In this document: positions 13,101 to 22,948 of the stretch, piece after piece
Numbering within the stretch: the first letter of the stretch is position 1
Layout of the letters: each line of letters starts with the position of its first letter
The notes under the pieces: model-generated
What the model saw: only the letters and a program-made list of their open reading frames with translations
The model's database searches: none
What the model was told of the DNA's origin: nothing
Assembly (NCBI GenBank): GCA_002633025.1
Contig: NMRB01000697.1
Span: 88,411-152,410, forward strand
Reading direction: 5' to 3'
DNA from: Notospermus geniculatus
Lineage: Eukaryota; Nemertea; Pilidiophora; Heteronemertea; Lineidae
Length of the DNA stretch: 64,000 nucleotides
Position numbers and translations under genes: made by a program

Positions 13101-16100
13101 CGTGGAACACAAGCAACACTGACGTGAAATGTTTGAAGAGACTCCATAATGTCTCTGAATAAAAGCCGTGAAAGCAAACNATCAGCAAAATGTAACAATT
13201 CCTTGTTAGAGCATTAATACAGTATCTAATGATCTAGACTACACTATCAAAACCTTGTTCTAGCTCAGGAACAAGTGACAAGGAGATTTTTCTAACTAAT
13301 CCATGATACAGCACTCAACATCATCAAAATGAACAAAACCATATCAAGACCACATCCTAGCTGTGTGACAAGCTACAAGTCAAACTCTGATCTCATCAAG
13401 ATCCAAATGACTACTTTGCTGAGGAAATTGATCTAACCCGACAACTCAAACCAGGACTGGTAGAGACTTTGACACGATCATCAATACTGCACGTTATTGT
13501 ACCTTCGGCGTGCGTAGTTACATGGTAACGACCGTAACTAATCACTCATCATGTATTGGAACATACAGGTACGCAGCCATAATCAACTCCGTATGTACAA
13601 AATATCGATAATCAACTGAACTGAAATGCATTTTAAATATCACTTGTGCAGTTGTCCTTGGTTGAGAGTGGAAGAGTCCAGATTAATATCAAGGTCAAGA
13701 GGAATATAGGCAACCTATTTTGGACCGAATTTTGGTGGCCTTGATTGACGAGTGTCCTAGCAGAGGTGTCCGGTAAGTGAGGTTATACTGGCGATATGTC
13801 CCAAAATACAGGAGCAACAGCTAGAACTTGTTACAGGCCTCGGCTTGGCTGTGAGGGAGTCTAATTGGAATGGTACCCCTCATGTTCTGAGAGATGCAAT
13901 GAGCCAAGCCATCTAAAATTCAATGATCATCCATAAAACCTGATTGTCACCAAAGAGAAGCTGATCATGGAATTCCATCAGCGCAGTCCCACCACTCTCA
14001 AATGAACATGTTGGCTTCAGTATTGATTCAATGGCGTGAACATCACTGACTGTCCTCATTAGAAATTGATGAAATTAATGTAGTGTCATTTATCGACTTG
14101 AAACATTGACAATAAAACTCATTCGAAGCAGGCGAGCCCACGATGACAGGACGCAGACGTGGAACACAAGCAACACTGACGTGAAATGTTTGAAGAGACT
14201 CCATAATGTCTCTGAATAAAAGCCGTGAAAGCAAACTACAAAGTCCACAATCGGGCCTTACATGTACCTGGCAAGTCTCATTCATGCGCCTAGTTTATGG
14301 ACTTACAGACTACTATTACTATACTTGGCCCATTGCCAAATCGTCGGCGTATATAATGGGTTTATATTTTCTTTGTGGAGATGTGTAGATCTATTAGATT
14401 ATTCATGACATGTTGTGAACAGGCCCTAATCCATAAGACACACACACCAAATCCTTTACAGGGCTATGCTTATTGAGAAAGCATACTAGTAAAATGCCTG
14501 TTAACACATTGACCTTGGAGGAAGCATTGACTGACGACTGCCATGGCTAAAATATTATTTTATCTGCCATTGCCATGACTACCAGGCTTACCGGTATTTC
14601 AAGTTATTTCATATTGCCAACTACGAGTCATAGCTGTACACCCTCTAGCGTGTTCCCATACATCTGGTCAATCCCCACTGCCAGTATGATCATTGGAAGG
14701 CTCTTCGTCATTGCCAAGCTTATCATAATAGAAAATGCATTACTACTACGAGTATACTCGTAGCTGGCAATGGGGAGGACATCTGTGACTACGAGTATAC
14801 TCGTAGCTGGCAGTCAACGTGTTAACCCATTGCAACCGTGAAATGCAATGAAATGAACTTCCCTGCAGCAAGCAGACACTGATACTGAAGTTATGTTAAG
14901 AAGGAAAGCGGAGGAAAAATGGGTGCCTGTCACCGCTGAGGTTTAGGGGGTTCAATCCACTCCAACCCGCTCTTCACGTGATAGTGAAGCCAAATCTCTT
15001 TGAAAAATCACAGATTTTAATACCTGGGCATTCTGGTTTCTTCATGCTGTATACCCATTCACATTAATCTCAACTCAATATTTCTATCCAAAGCACTCAA
15101 AACTGTTTTGGAGAGTCAAACCATTAGCAAGGCATTGTAGTTGTTATGCCGTCCATAGCACCCCAGACTGCATCAAGAACCATGCAAACAGACTGCCCAA
15201 AACTAAACAAAGTCAGCTGCCACCTCAATGGGTTAGTGTGGTTCAATCTCAAATCATTGACGAAGTCCTGAGGAATCAAGGGAGAAGCAAGACAAAGAAA
15301 CATATCTCATGCCGACCGGGATGAAACCGGGAACTTTTGACAGTAGTCAGCGTGACTTGAAAGATTAAAGCCACTACACTTTGTGGCTTCTCAGAAATCA
15401 GATAATACTTCCTTTCCGAAGCCATGCAATCACACTTCTATGATTTATGCAACATTTGATCGATAGGTGTAAGACAAAGTTTATCCATGAGAGGATCAAC
15501 ATAATTCAGAAAGACAAGCCGTGCTATCTTCCCAGTGCACAAAGCAAAAACAGCCAGGAAAGCCGATTTTATGATGTCTCTTATCCTCTTAGAGATTATA
15601 GAAATCCTAAAAACATTCAGTGTTAAGTGAAAGGATGTAATAGAACCATAAACTATAGAGCAGGCCGATATTGTCATGGGTCTATCGGCACAGTGGTTGG
15701 GTCGATACGTCCATAGTTGTCAACATGACATGCATGATGAGTTTCCAGCTCTTCACAAATCATCAACAGGTTGTCCTACGAACCGGCATTGTGCAAGTGC
15801 GACACCACGTAACAAACAAAAAATTAAAAGTGCATTCTGCATTTATGCTTCAAGCATCAGTTGCTGCACATCCACAACAAAATAAATGAATTGTTTCATG
15901 GCCTACCTGATCTGTGTCCATGATGCCAGCTATCCTGACAGGGAGCAGAGGAATTCCTACACAAAGCTCAAAGAACCGTCAACTATTTGGCGGGCCTACA
16001 CAACTTGTTTGTGCACGCTCCTCTCCCTGTCATTCACCGGTTATTTATCTAGGCCAATCAACTCAAACATTTGATAATACAAATTCTATAAGCTTAACAG

Positions 16101-19100
16101 GTACCAATAATGCTCCACAGGTGATTGATCTCGAGGAACTGGGAAGTTGAGGCCTATGAGCTGGTACCTAGTGGTAGAAGCTGGCACTGAGTCAGGGATT
16201 GCGCTAGCATTAGCCACGGCCCAAAATAGGTAGAAATCTTTGAAAATGACCAGGAAAATGATGAAAGACAGATTCAGAATACACAGGCCTACCAGCTGGA
16301 ACATTGTGCAGCTCTTCACACACTTGTGCAGTCACGCCTCGTTTGAGCCGTCGAATGCTTTGTTATTTTCCACAGTGCTGCCTCAAACAATAGGCACATC
16401 CGAAAATCACACCGAAATCTTGACAAGTGTGGGAGTGCCTTTTGGAAAATTTGACGCAACTGAAGGCTGCTGTAAAGTAGGGTTTGGTAAATACGTGTAA
16501 TTTCAATGCTTGTGATACAGCAACAGACCATTGATGCTGACATTCGTGGTTCCTTGGACCATGTATTTCCCAACTCGATTAAATTCAGGAATCTGACTTG
16601 TGACCAACAGATTAGGGAACAATTGTCACACTTTCTTATGGGACAAGTTGAGTTAGCCATTGTAGAATTGTGGTGAAAATATGTGCAAAGGCGACATGTA
16701 CAGGTCTTGTTCTGTTCAAGACAACAGAACAAATCGTTTGTCAAGAAAAGTCCAAACAAATTTTTATTGGGCTCATTTACCAGTATTATACAATGTTGCC
16801 CAAGGCAAATGTAAGTGGTGCATGTCTGGCATGGGTCGTTTAGCCTGGTTGACCATCTCCTGCCTTGTTGGGTCATGACCAAGGGCAAAATCACATTGTC
16901 TTCTAAGCCAATGGCTGATAATTATAAAAGCTAGCAAATGCTTATACTTCCAGTTTTGTTGTACATTTGCATTGAACATCGTCGCGTGCAAATCTTAAGT
17001 AACAGCATTTGCTAATGTTTATGAATACTAAGCCATTGAATGCTTGCACAGCGGCCAACAGCACTAACTCCAAAAAAACACCCCAATTTGCCGATAGCAG
17101 TGTAAGGTTTCCTTTTTATGATGATATACATGTACTAGTATTACTAGATACACATTAGATACACATTCATTGTTGCAGCCATGACAAGGCATTTTTGAAC
17201 CCTTTCCTTCCTTCCCCACTCCATGCCCGAATCTTCACCTTAGCCTAAATAATTGGCACTTTCGACAAACCTACAAATTACTCCAAACCCATAATTTACA
17301 TTGACAAAAATGACAATACAATCAACACCTATCCCTTAACGATGAATTCCCCTTTCAACATAAGCTGTGGGTTACTTTTTCGGAAGCACCTTGTACGATG
17401 GGCCTGTACTTGACATCAAAATAAAGAGTTCAGCAAAACCCCCAAGAAGCTAAAATACATGAAATATATCAATGAAAAGCTCATAGAATTAATTTGCATC
17501 GATAAGCAATAATAATTTCTACACCTCAATTAACTCACCTTACAAATTCCCACCAGGTCAAGAGACACAATACATGTACATACCTATAGTAAGAAGGCCT
17601 ATATAGAGCCAATGCTATGATTCACCACCATTAGCATGTCCAAGCTGAGAAAGTGCAACACAAACAAAACGACTAAATTACTGATGATTCTCAAAATGAA
17701 ATCAAATTTACGAGAATCTGACACACAAGTATCAACAATACGGAGATAAATCACAAAAGAATCCATGAAATTATTACCTTCTGTTGCCTTGTGTATGACC
17801 ACTGCCTTTTACACCAAGCTATTCATAAGTGGTTGAGGTGACATGCTATAACAGGTCGAGGCACCTAGACCATATCAGTTCTTTATTAAACCAATAATAC
17901 CACACACAATAAGCACCTTATTTGCATAATACCATTCAGATCTGGGGCGGTGGTGTGCCAGCGAAAATCAAATCAGATTGTGGAGAACCTGTTTTGTGAG
18001 GCTATCAACGCCTTACAAGCAAAATACCTGACATAACAATTCGTCAGGGGCAAAGTATTTTGCAGACGAAATCTCGACTGAGAATGATAGCCAAGTCAAT
18101 CCATAATAGTCTTAACATCACCTCCCCCTTTTTGACAAGATCAAACAAGTATAAACACAAACCATATATACATAATTTAAGTAATTAAATAACTCTGACA
18201 CCAGCAGATATGATTGGCATCAATTCCCTATTCAGATCCTTACCATTTAACACTCATTCCATGTCTGCCATTTAGGCAGTGCGTAATTAATTCTATGTTT
18301 CGCGTCCCGCGCGCGCACCGATTTCTGACTGTTGTCTGCTAATAGAAATGCATTGCGCATCCATTTTCCGAGATTCTCAAGATTCCCAACACAACAATCG
18401 GTAAAAAAATTGGCCCAATAAGTTTTAAAATACCTCCGGAGAAAGCTGTAGTTCCTATCCTTGGTCACAAAACCAGGATGCTGACAGATTAAAACAAAGT
18501 TCCAACAGATAGAGCTCTTGTTTCATGGTCAGGATGCCTCAATTCTTCATCTTATCCATTCAAAATCCCCCCAGGATATCAATCTGTGTGACATTGATTC
18601 GTGTTTCAGCCCGTGTTAAAAATGCAATTTGTGTTGTGTTTGGAGTGCGCGCGCACCAATTTTAGGTGATGGTGGGACACGAAACATAGAATTAATTACG
18701 CATGGCCTTACTGAGTACAGACCACGATGTTGTTTACAATGCGTAACTGACCCAATCCTTTCAAATCCTGTTGCCCATTCATGGGAAATCAGGCAGAAAC
18801 CATGTTGACCCACACGTAATAATACAATACAACAAGTATTTTTCAAACACTGTTTTTTCACTCATGATATCATATCTATATCTCAGAAAAAATTCTTTTG
18901 TTATGAGTGACAGGTAGGCCAGCTGCAGCGGCGTGGCGTCCCCCCTGGGGCAGCAGTTACCTGACAATAGATCACAGGTTAAACATGATGAACATGTCTA
19001 TTGTTTGAGGCAAGACAGTGGGATGCCGTACTATAATCCTCCAACTGAATTCAACCAAATACTAGTAGAGCTGTTGAGACAATAGCATTTCTTTTTGCCC

Positions 19101-20701
19101 CACAGACACCCCACTGACAATAGAATGGCCTATGTATGTCACAATCAAAACCAGCCACAGGGCAAGGTATGGGCTCTGAATCAAACAGGGTTGACAAGAT
19201 CACCGAACTTCATTTAACCCAGCCTGTAACGTTAGGATAGGTTGACAATAGGAGGCGCCCTTCAAATCACTGAATAATCCCACATGCCAATGACATGAAT
19301 GGGGTTAATCCCAAGCTGCCACAGGCCTGACATGCCCGAGACAGGGGCCAGTGAACCTGGGACTATCAGTGCCATCTAGTGTAAGGAACATGAACTTCGC
19401 AATCTCCACAAAGATCTACCGCTATGCACTAGCCAAGCTTTAACACCATCATTACAAACCAACCATTGGTTTTTACCCATTACATGTACATATTCTCTAC
19501 TTCTCACAAGATATTCTCAGACCACATACAAGTGCCAAATTGTAGATACGCCTAAAACCAAGCCGACAAGATGTGAAGTTTTCTTACCTGCGTTCTAAGA
19601 TGTTTGATTTTCCTGTCAGCAATTTCGCTCTCGTCCCTCAATTTGTTAGCTTCTGCGTGGAGATCGGCAATCTTGGTGTCGGCAACATGTAACATGTCAG
19701 CCACATATGGATCGTCAGCCTGAGTTGATGACTTGGACTCATAATCAGCAGCTGCACTACTCGGTGGAAGAGTACAGTCTATTTCCATGCGCTGGCGGCG
19801 GAAAGGAATATTCTTTTTTCTCCCACCTACATGTAAGAAAGGAAAAAAATTCATCACTTTCAGATTCTATTGTCAGTTAGGTCCAGAAGTGGGCTACATT
19901 GGAACCTCCCACTAAGGACACATCTGTCAGGAGAGCACACCACTCTATTAAGGACACAATACTGAGTTTGATTCACATTCTTACGAGCTGGAAGGAAGTG
20001 ACTCACCAGGTGTCTGTACCACAGCATGGAAGTTCTTTTCCTGTAGCTGCAGAATCCTGTCAGTTTTACTCTTTGATTCCTTCTCTAGCTGTCGTACCTT
20101 CTGAACATACTGGTTGTTTAAGAACTTCAAATCTGCATTCTCATGTTCAAGTTTACGCAGAGAAGCTTTGAGATCTGAAAATAATTAACAAATAAATGTA
20201 AATGTATGAGAAAAAGTCTTGAACCATCAGCTTCCAAGTTTTCCCTCTTCATGTGTCACAGACCCACATGTCTTTTTCTCACAGGTTTTCTATTGCTTTT
20301 GCTGGCACCCGCATTTTAAAGAGCTGCTGTACAAGCAGGTAGGCATAGACACTTCAAAATACATATTCAAATATGAACTTGAATTAATCCTCACCCCTAA
20401 TCATTCCATCCCCCTCCTCCTTTTGTTTAATCAGCTGCTGATGGAGTTCACAGTTTTCTTTCACAAGTTTGGCATTATCGGTCTTATATGGCTCAATCTG
20501 GGCATCGATAGTACTTTGGTCTTGTTGTCCTCTAGTTTTTTTCAGTTTGACAGTCTTGAGACTTTCTGTTGTATGGATGAGATCTGAGAAGAGACGCTCT
20601 ACAAGCGGCAAGGATTCCACACCAAGAGGTTGCCGATAACCAAGCTGATCCAAACGGCGCCGCAGATTTGAGAACTTCTGCTGTGTTGCTGTGACACTCA
20701 T
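1105..20701 (-). CDS. CEP135: CEP135, centrosomal protein of 135 kDa (19 coding exons)
   Basis: Centriole cartwheel and procentriole assembly protein; the family links SAS-6 cartwheels to microtubules. Coding exons in transcript order: 20395-20701, 20007-20174, 19588-19826, 11871-11999, 11134-11415, 9190-9340, 8521-8798, 8048-8278, 7037-7099, 6517-6768, 5902-6053, 5433-5759, 4886-5165, 4547-4732, 4102-4311, 3606-3808, 3103-3207, 1375-1491, 1105-1219. All junctions are GT-AG and reading phase is kept throughout, giving about 1,264 residues (human about 1,140). The N-terminus carries the family signature RRRLDQLGYRQPL, then ESLPLVERLFSDL; exon 3 has PFRRQRMEID and DDPYVADML; near the C-terminus is IQEMRRQGL. 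Nearly all the rest is heptad coiled coil. The start ATG at 20701 follows an acceptor, so the first exon is 5' UTR. Exon 8 occurs twice (also 7392-7622) and part of exon 5 recurs at 10421-10552, probably assembly artefacts. Intron 3 is 7.6 kb, inflated by a duplicated block. Confidence 0.95.
1687..1830 (-). repeat. tRNA-derived SINE fragment (family S), reversed
   Basis: Reverse-complement copy of the body of the SINE seen complete at 8866-9152. It starts at the 3' part (TTTTTCCGTCAGGGCC) and runs to the CTTGCAAAGGGACAAGGTAC region. The tRNA head is missing. It lies in the last CEP135 intron but one. Confidence 0.75.
1912..2095. mobile_element. MITE family G copy 1 (GTGACC ends)
   Basis: Terminal inverted repeats of about 35 bp: GTGACCTGTTCTAGCAAAGG at the left, CTTTTGGTAGATCGGGTCAC at the right, both continuing into GTAGGCGCAAGTCGCA and its complement. 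AATT flanks both sides (1908-1911 and 2096-2099), a probable 4-bp target duplication. A second copy is at 61727-61926. Confidence 0.75.
2512..2591. repeat. About 20-bp minisatellite, four units
   Basis: Tandem units of the form GTGTAAAGTTGTTGCGTG or GTGTAAAGTTGTTGCATG. It lies in a CEP135 intron. The repeat-derived peptides in either direction have no gene-like features. Confidence 0.8.
2905..3026. repeat. Short inverted-repeat element
   Basis: Ends TGTTTCTGCCAG and CTGGCAGAAATA are complementary, with G-runs on the left matched by C-runs on the right. Probable MITE of about 120 bp in a CEP135 intron. Confidence 0.55.
3362..3493. repeat. MITE of about 130 bp
   Basis: The left end reads AGGCTAAGAATCCATTCACG then CGATTTTCG. 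The right end reads CGAAAATCGCATGAATGGAC then AACCAGCCT. The two ends are largely complementary. Intronic in CEP135. Confidence 0.65.
3961..4064. repeat. Hairpin MITE, family H copy 2
   Basis: Starts CATCCTCCCACAGCAGGG and ends CCCTGTGGTGGGAGGATG; the loop contains CACACACAAAGTGCATGG. Diverged relative of the near-perfect hairpin at 26163-26269. Lies between CEP135 exons 15 and 16. Confidence 0.7.
6165..6277. repeat. Short inverted-repeat element
   Basis: CCCATATTGATAAAACT at the left is complementary, with mismatches, to AGTTTTATGAATATGGG at the right. Probable MITE in CEP135 intron 10. Confidence 0.55.
7162..7810. repeat. Duplicated block 1a, with CEP135 exon 8 copy
   Basis: Nearly identical to 7812-8466 and joined to it by a single n at 7811. 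The right copy runs on into unique sequence where this copy is cut. It contains an exon 8 copy (7392-7622) differing from 8048-8278 only at silent sites in the parts compared. Most simply two haplotype sequences placed end to end; a true tandem exon duplication is the alternative. Confidence 0.85.
7392..7622 (-). CDS. Second copy of CEP135 exon 8 (77 codons)
   Basis: The acceptor TATAG and donor GTGAGA are intact and both ends are phase 0, so including both copies would insert an in-frame 77-residue repeat into CEP135. The encoded segment begins QKSCSHYDALLKVLEEERDH and contains RDELQSLLDKFERHM. Two synonymous differences from 8048-8278 suggest an allelic copy. I would use only one copy in the protein. 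Confidence 0.8.
7812..8466. repeat. Duplicated block 1b, with CEP135 exon 8
   Basis: Partner of 7162-7810. Small differences include GCATGATGTCTTGCAG-like insertions around 7935 and single-base changes, at the level of allelic variation. It continues without a break into the CEP135 exon 7 region. Confidence 0.85.
8866..9152 (+). repeat. tRNA-derived SINE (family S), complete copy
   Basis: The tRNA-like head has an A-box in TAGCCTAGTGGTTATCACG, an anticodon-like loop GCTTAGCAAGC and a B-box GGGTTCGAATCC. A body follows with CCATGGTGCCTTGTACCTTG and GAGGAACATGAGTAGCTTG. The tail is an AAATAC tandem repeat. Further copies are at 52411-52690, 56044-56325 and, partial and reversed, 1687-1830. The head is not a functional tRNA: no matching acceptor stem follows the B-box. 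Confidence 0.85.
9617..9870. mobile_element. MITE family R copy 1
   Basis: Inverted ends: AGACAAATCCCAAATTCCCA then GATCTGCGCACTTCCGCC at the left; GGCGCAAGTGCGCAGATC then AATTTGGGATTTGTCT at the right. Related copies at 10763-11016 and 51623-51806. Confidence 0.7.
9891..10323. mobile_element. 433-bp TA-target MITE, present in one copy only
   Basis: Flanked by TA on both sides (9889-9890 and 10324-10325). The parallel block 10554-11265 has an empty site with a single TA at 11037-11038. Terminal inverted repeats of about 40 bp share ATTCCA, then TTCC, then GGCGCGAGGTTTATCAACGA. The left end starts CAGTTCATTCCAC. TA target and CAGT end suggest a non-autonomous Tc1/mariner-type element (inference). 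Confidence 0.85.
10554..11265. repeat. Duplicated block 2b
   Basis: Partner of 9398-10552, starting right after the n at 10553. It has the empty transposon site and runs on into the complete CEP135 exon 5 (11134-11415). Confidence 0.85.
10763..11016. mobile_element. MITE family R copy 2 (allelic to copy 1)
   Basis: Same element as 9617-9870 with few base changes, because it lies in the duplicated block. Ends AGACAAATCCCAAATTCCCA and GGGATTTGTCT. Confidence 0.7.
11534..11753. repeat. 220-bp hairpin MITE
   Basis: The left end TTAAGCCTGCCGCACACTGG then AGCTATCCGCTCAGCAAAAA is complementary to the right end TTTTTGCTCAGCAGATAGCT then CCAGTGTGTGGCAGGCTTTA. The central arms also pair: TTTTTGGTGAGTT with AACTCACCGAAAAA. 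In CEP135 intron 4. Confidence 0.8.
12075..13179. repeat. Duplicated block 3a (CEP135 intron 3)
   Basis: Near-identical to 13181-14236, joined by the single n at 13180. The left copy has about 50 extra bases near 12190-12240 relative to the right copy. No exon inside. Confidence 0.85.
13181..14236. repeat. Duplicated block 3b (CEP135 intron 3)
   Basis: Partner of 12075-13179. Continues into unique intronic sequence after 14236. Scattered single-base differences fit two alleles. Confidence 0.85.
14237..18279. other. Intron 3 of CEP135, no gene seen
   Basis: AT-rich intronic sequence. The only structure noted is a doubled palindrome, ACTACGAGTATACTCGTAGC, at about 14745-14810, and a few short open frames without codon bias or motifs. 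Confidence 0.6.
18280..18702. mobile_element. 423-bp inverted-repeat element
   Basis: The left end TGCGTAATTAATTCTATGTT then TCGCGTCCC is complementary to the right end GGGACACGAAACATAGAATT then AATTACGCA. Inner arms also share a GCGCGCGCACCGAT / CCAATTTT-type motif. Non-autonomous DNA transposon in CEP135 intron 3. Confidence 0.75.
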
Positions 20702-20799
20702 ATTCTGAAATTCAGAGGGCAAAACCAGACTAAAAAAGACTGCAGCGCTAGGGTAGGCCTACCGTTAACCGTAGCCTACGGTGACAAACATGACATAGT

Positions 20800-20945
20800 A
20801 TAGGCCCTATATAGATGTGTACCGAAAATTGCGGGCCGTGTGACGTGACGCCGTAGTACATCCAACACATGCTGATGCTTTGCGACGTCACTGACGCCGT
20901 GTAAACATGGTCCGCAATTTATGGTACATGACTATAGTCTTAGTC
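20800..20945. mobile_element. Palindromic MITE family P copy 1
   Basis: Ends TATAGATGTGTACCGAAAAT then TGCGGGCCGTGTGACGTGA on one side and GTAAACATGGTCCGCAATTT then ATGGTACATGACTATAG on the other; the two sides are complementary. Related copies around 42387-42503 and 43720-43835. It lies in the CEP135 5' UTR intron. Confidence 0.65.
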
Positions 20946-21108
20946 TACATTTCATAACCAGTGATAACATCCCCCCTTAGTCGAATCGTAACCTAAGCCT
21001 ACGAGTAGGCCTATGGCTATGACGCGACGTACGTAGGTAGGCCCAGGCCTAACCGGTAAAGTGTTGCATTTAATTTAGGCCTAGGCCTACTGAACATGCT
21101 GAAGTGAC

Positions 21109-21112
<4 letters not shown>

Positions 21113-21139
<27 letters not shown>

Positions 21140-21140
21140 G
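21113..21140. repeat. (TG)n microsatellite
   Basis: Uninterrupted TG/GT dinucleotide run, broken once by TTTG. In the CEP135 5' UTR intron. Confidence 0.9.
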
Positions 21141-21571
21141 CACACTGTGTCATTCAACTGCACTGCCAGCCACACCATGACACTGCACTGCACATGCACT
21201 GACTGTGTGGTGAGTCTGTACTGTGTGTGACTGCAGCACCAGCAGCATCAGCAGCTGATCAGCATGCGAGGTGTAGGCCTAGGCCTAGGGCATTTGCGGT
21301 TACCGACAGAAGTCATCCTAGTTTATGCGCATGCGCATATGTACACTGTAGTTACTGTTATAGACGTGAGAGGGCCATTTCTTCGCGAGTAAAGTGTTTT
21401 TTCAACACGCGTGGGGTTGATTTTGCCCCGGGGGGTAAGGTTTAGGGATGGGGTAGAGCTATGGGTAGGGTTAGGGCTAAAAGAAAAGGTTCTTGTCAGG
21501 GTTAGCATTATATTGATAATTATGTTACATTTATTAAATAACACCTAGATTCAACGCCATCGCTGCCAGCT

Positions 21572-21646
21572 GCCTCGGTAGCTCAGTCGGCTAGAGCGTT
21601 TGCCTACTAATCAGAAGGTCCCTGGTTCGACTCTCGACTTGGACGA
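21572..21646 (+). other. tRNA-like sequence, probably pseudo-tRNA or SINE head
   Basis: Has a good A-box (TAGCTCAGTCGGCTAGAG) and B-box (GGTTCGACTC) at tRNA spacing with a possible anticodon arm TTGCCTACTAATCAGAA. The 5' end GCCTCGG finds no complementary 3' acceptor strand: the 3' side reads CGACTTGGACGAGA. I therefore do not call a functional tRNA. Confidence 0.5.
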
Positions 21647-21830
21647 GACTTTTTTCACCCTTTCTTCTCTCTTAGTGTTGTCCTTTTTACTGAAAATTCT
21701 CTAAGTCCGAATGATGACTTCTGTCGCTAACCTCAAGTGCCTAGGGCCTACCTGCCTACGGTAGGCCTAGGCCTAGTTCTAAATTTTTCCAAAGCTCAAG
21801 CCTGGACGTAATGGATCAGTGCAAACTTAC

Positions 21831-21925
21831 CGGCGATTTAGATTGATTAGTTTCAAATGACTGCTAGAAACATGAGAAAGCGGTGTTAAATCGACACAAA
21901 AAGTGCAAAATTGTAGAAATTGAAA
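21831..21925 (-). other. Likely CEP135 5' UTR exon and promoter-proximal region
   Basis: On the minus strand a strong donor (GCCG then GTAAGTTTG) ends at 21831. It would splice to the acceptor TTTCAG immediately before the CEP135 ATG at 20701. The transcription start is not visible; the right edge here is a guess limited by the plus-strand ORF that begins at 21926. Confidence 0.45.
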
Positions 21926-22072
21926 ATGGCGGATTTGGACGATTTTCCTTCCTTCTCCAGTTCAGGACGTTGGAGAGTTAGTACGCAGCGCCGTCTATAC
22001 GCTGGCCAACAAACTTCGGATCTCCCCGATTCGGGCAACTTTGCTGATTTTAGTGCAGTTTACAAGAGTTAG
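21926..22072 (+). CDS. Unidentified 48-codon ORF beside the divergent promoter
   Basis: Starts MADLDDFPSFSSSGRWRV and ends SAVYKS. The start context GAAAATGG is good. It lies divergent to the CEP135 5' exon, upstream of DNAAF6, and is too short for most ORF lists. No family recognised. It could be an upstream ORF or alternative first exon of the DNAAF6 transcript, but no strong donor in frame was found. It could also be chance. Confidence 0.25.
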   Translation: MADLDDFPSFSSSGRWRVSTQRRLYAGQQTSDLPDSGNFADFSAVYKS

Positions 22073-22914
22073 GAAATGTTAGGATATGAAAAATTATAGA
22101 CTACAACAACATGTATTTTGAGTAATAATATAGACTTTACACAAGTAAATTAAGTAAATAAATTTAGTACGAATCGCCTGTTTTTGCATATCTGAGAATG
22201 AACTGCTAGATTCACCTAATTTGCATATCGGAATGAGAAATCACGAAATATATTGGTTATCTTTTTTGGTCTCACAACCATTCGTAAACAGTCGATAATA
22301 TCCGGAAAAATTGATGACGTAATTGTAATTTGCATAGCACAATGAGAAATCATGAAAAACGTCAGGATTCATAAGTTATTGATTCGGCCACTCTGTTCAG
22401 TTCCACTTTTCACCAATAGAGGTCTTCCCTGTGAAATTCCATTTTTTCATTCATAACCAGCTCAGTTTTCTCAATAAAAATGCTTTAGAGGTGAAGCTTT
22501 TGTCCTTATTTTATGCAGCTTGATAGTTTATTATATAAGTATCTGATAGTGAGCCATGAAATTGTGTAGGAAGCAGTGAAGAGTGAAAAAAGCTTCACAA
22601 TCACAGTGATAAGATAGGCCTATCATGACTATGTCTGCTAATCATACAGGGCGTCTCAGAAAAATGTAGGCCTAACAACAGTCCTACAGTGTCTTGCAAT
22701 TGCCTGAGTGAGCTGAGGCCAGATTTTTGCTCCAGTTGATAAAATCTTTATTGTTTTAATGAGAAAGCCCCACAATATTTTCCCCAACATGATGACAGCC
22801 AGCTATCTGGCTGTTGCATGAATCTCGTTGTTTTAGGCCTCGCCCTCGGCATAGGGCCTACCATTTTAGGGCAATGAAAATAGGCCTTGGCTTTATGGCA
22901 CCACTTTTTTTCAG
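22073..22914. other. CEP135-DNAAF6 intergenic or 5' intron sequence
   Basis: AT-rich sequence between the divergent genes, no coding signal. It ends in a strong acceptor (CACTTTTTTTCAG at 22902-22914), implying an upstream non-coding DNAAF6 exon that I could not place. Confidence 0.5.
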
Positions 22915-22948
22915 CTTTCTTCGAAGAACAATCAGTGTCAATCCCAAA

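Noticed and set aside
21572-21646. tRNA gene
   Set aside because: A- and B-boxes are good but the acceptor stem does not close.
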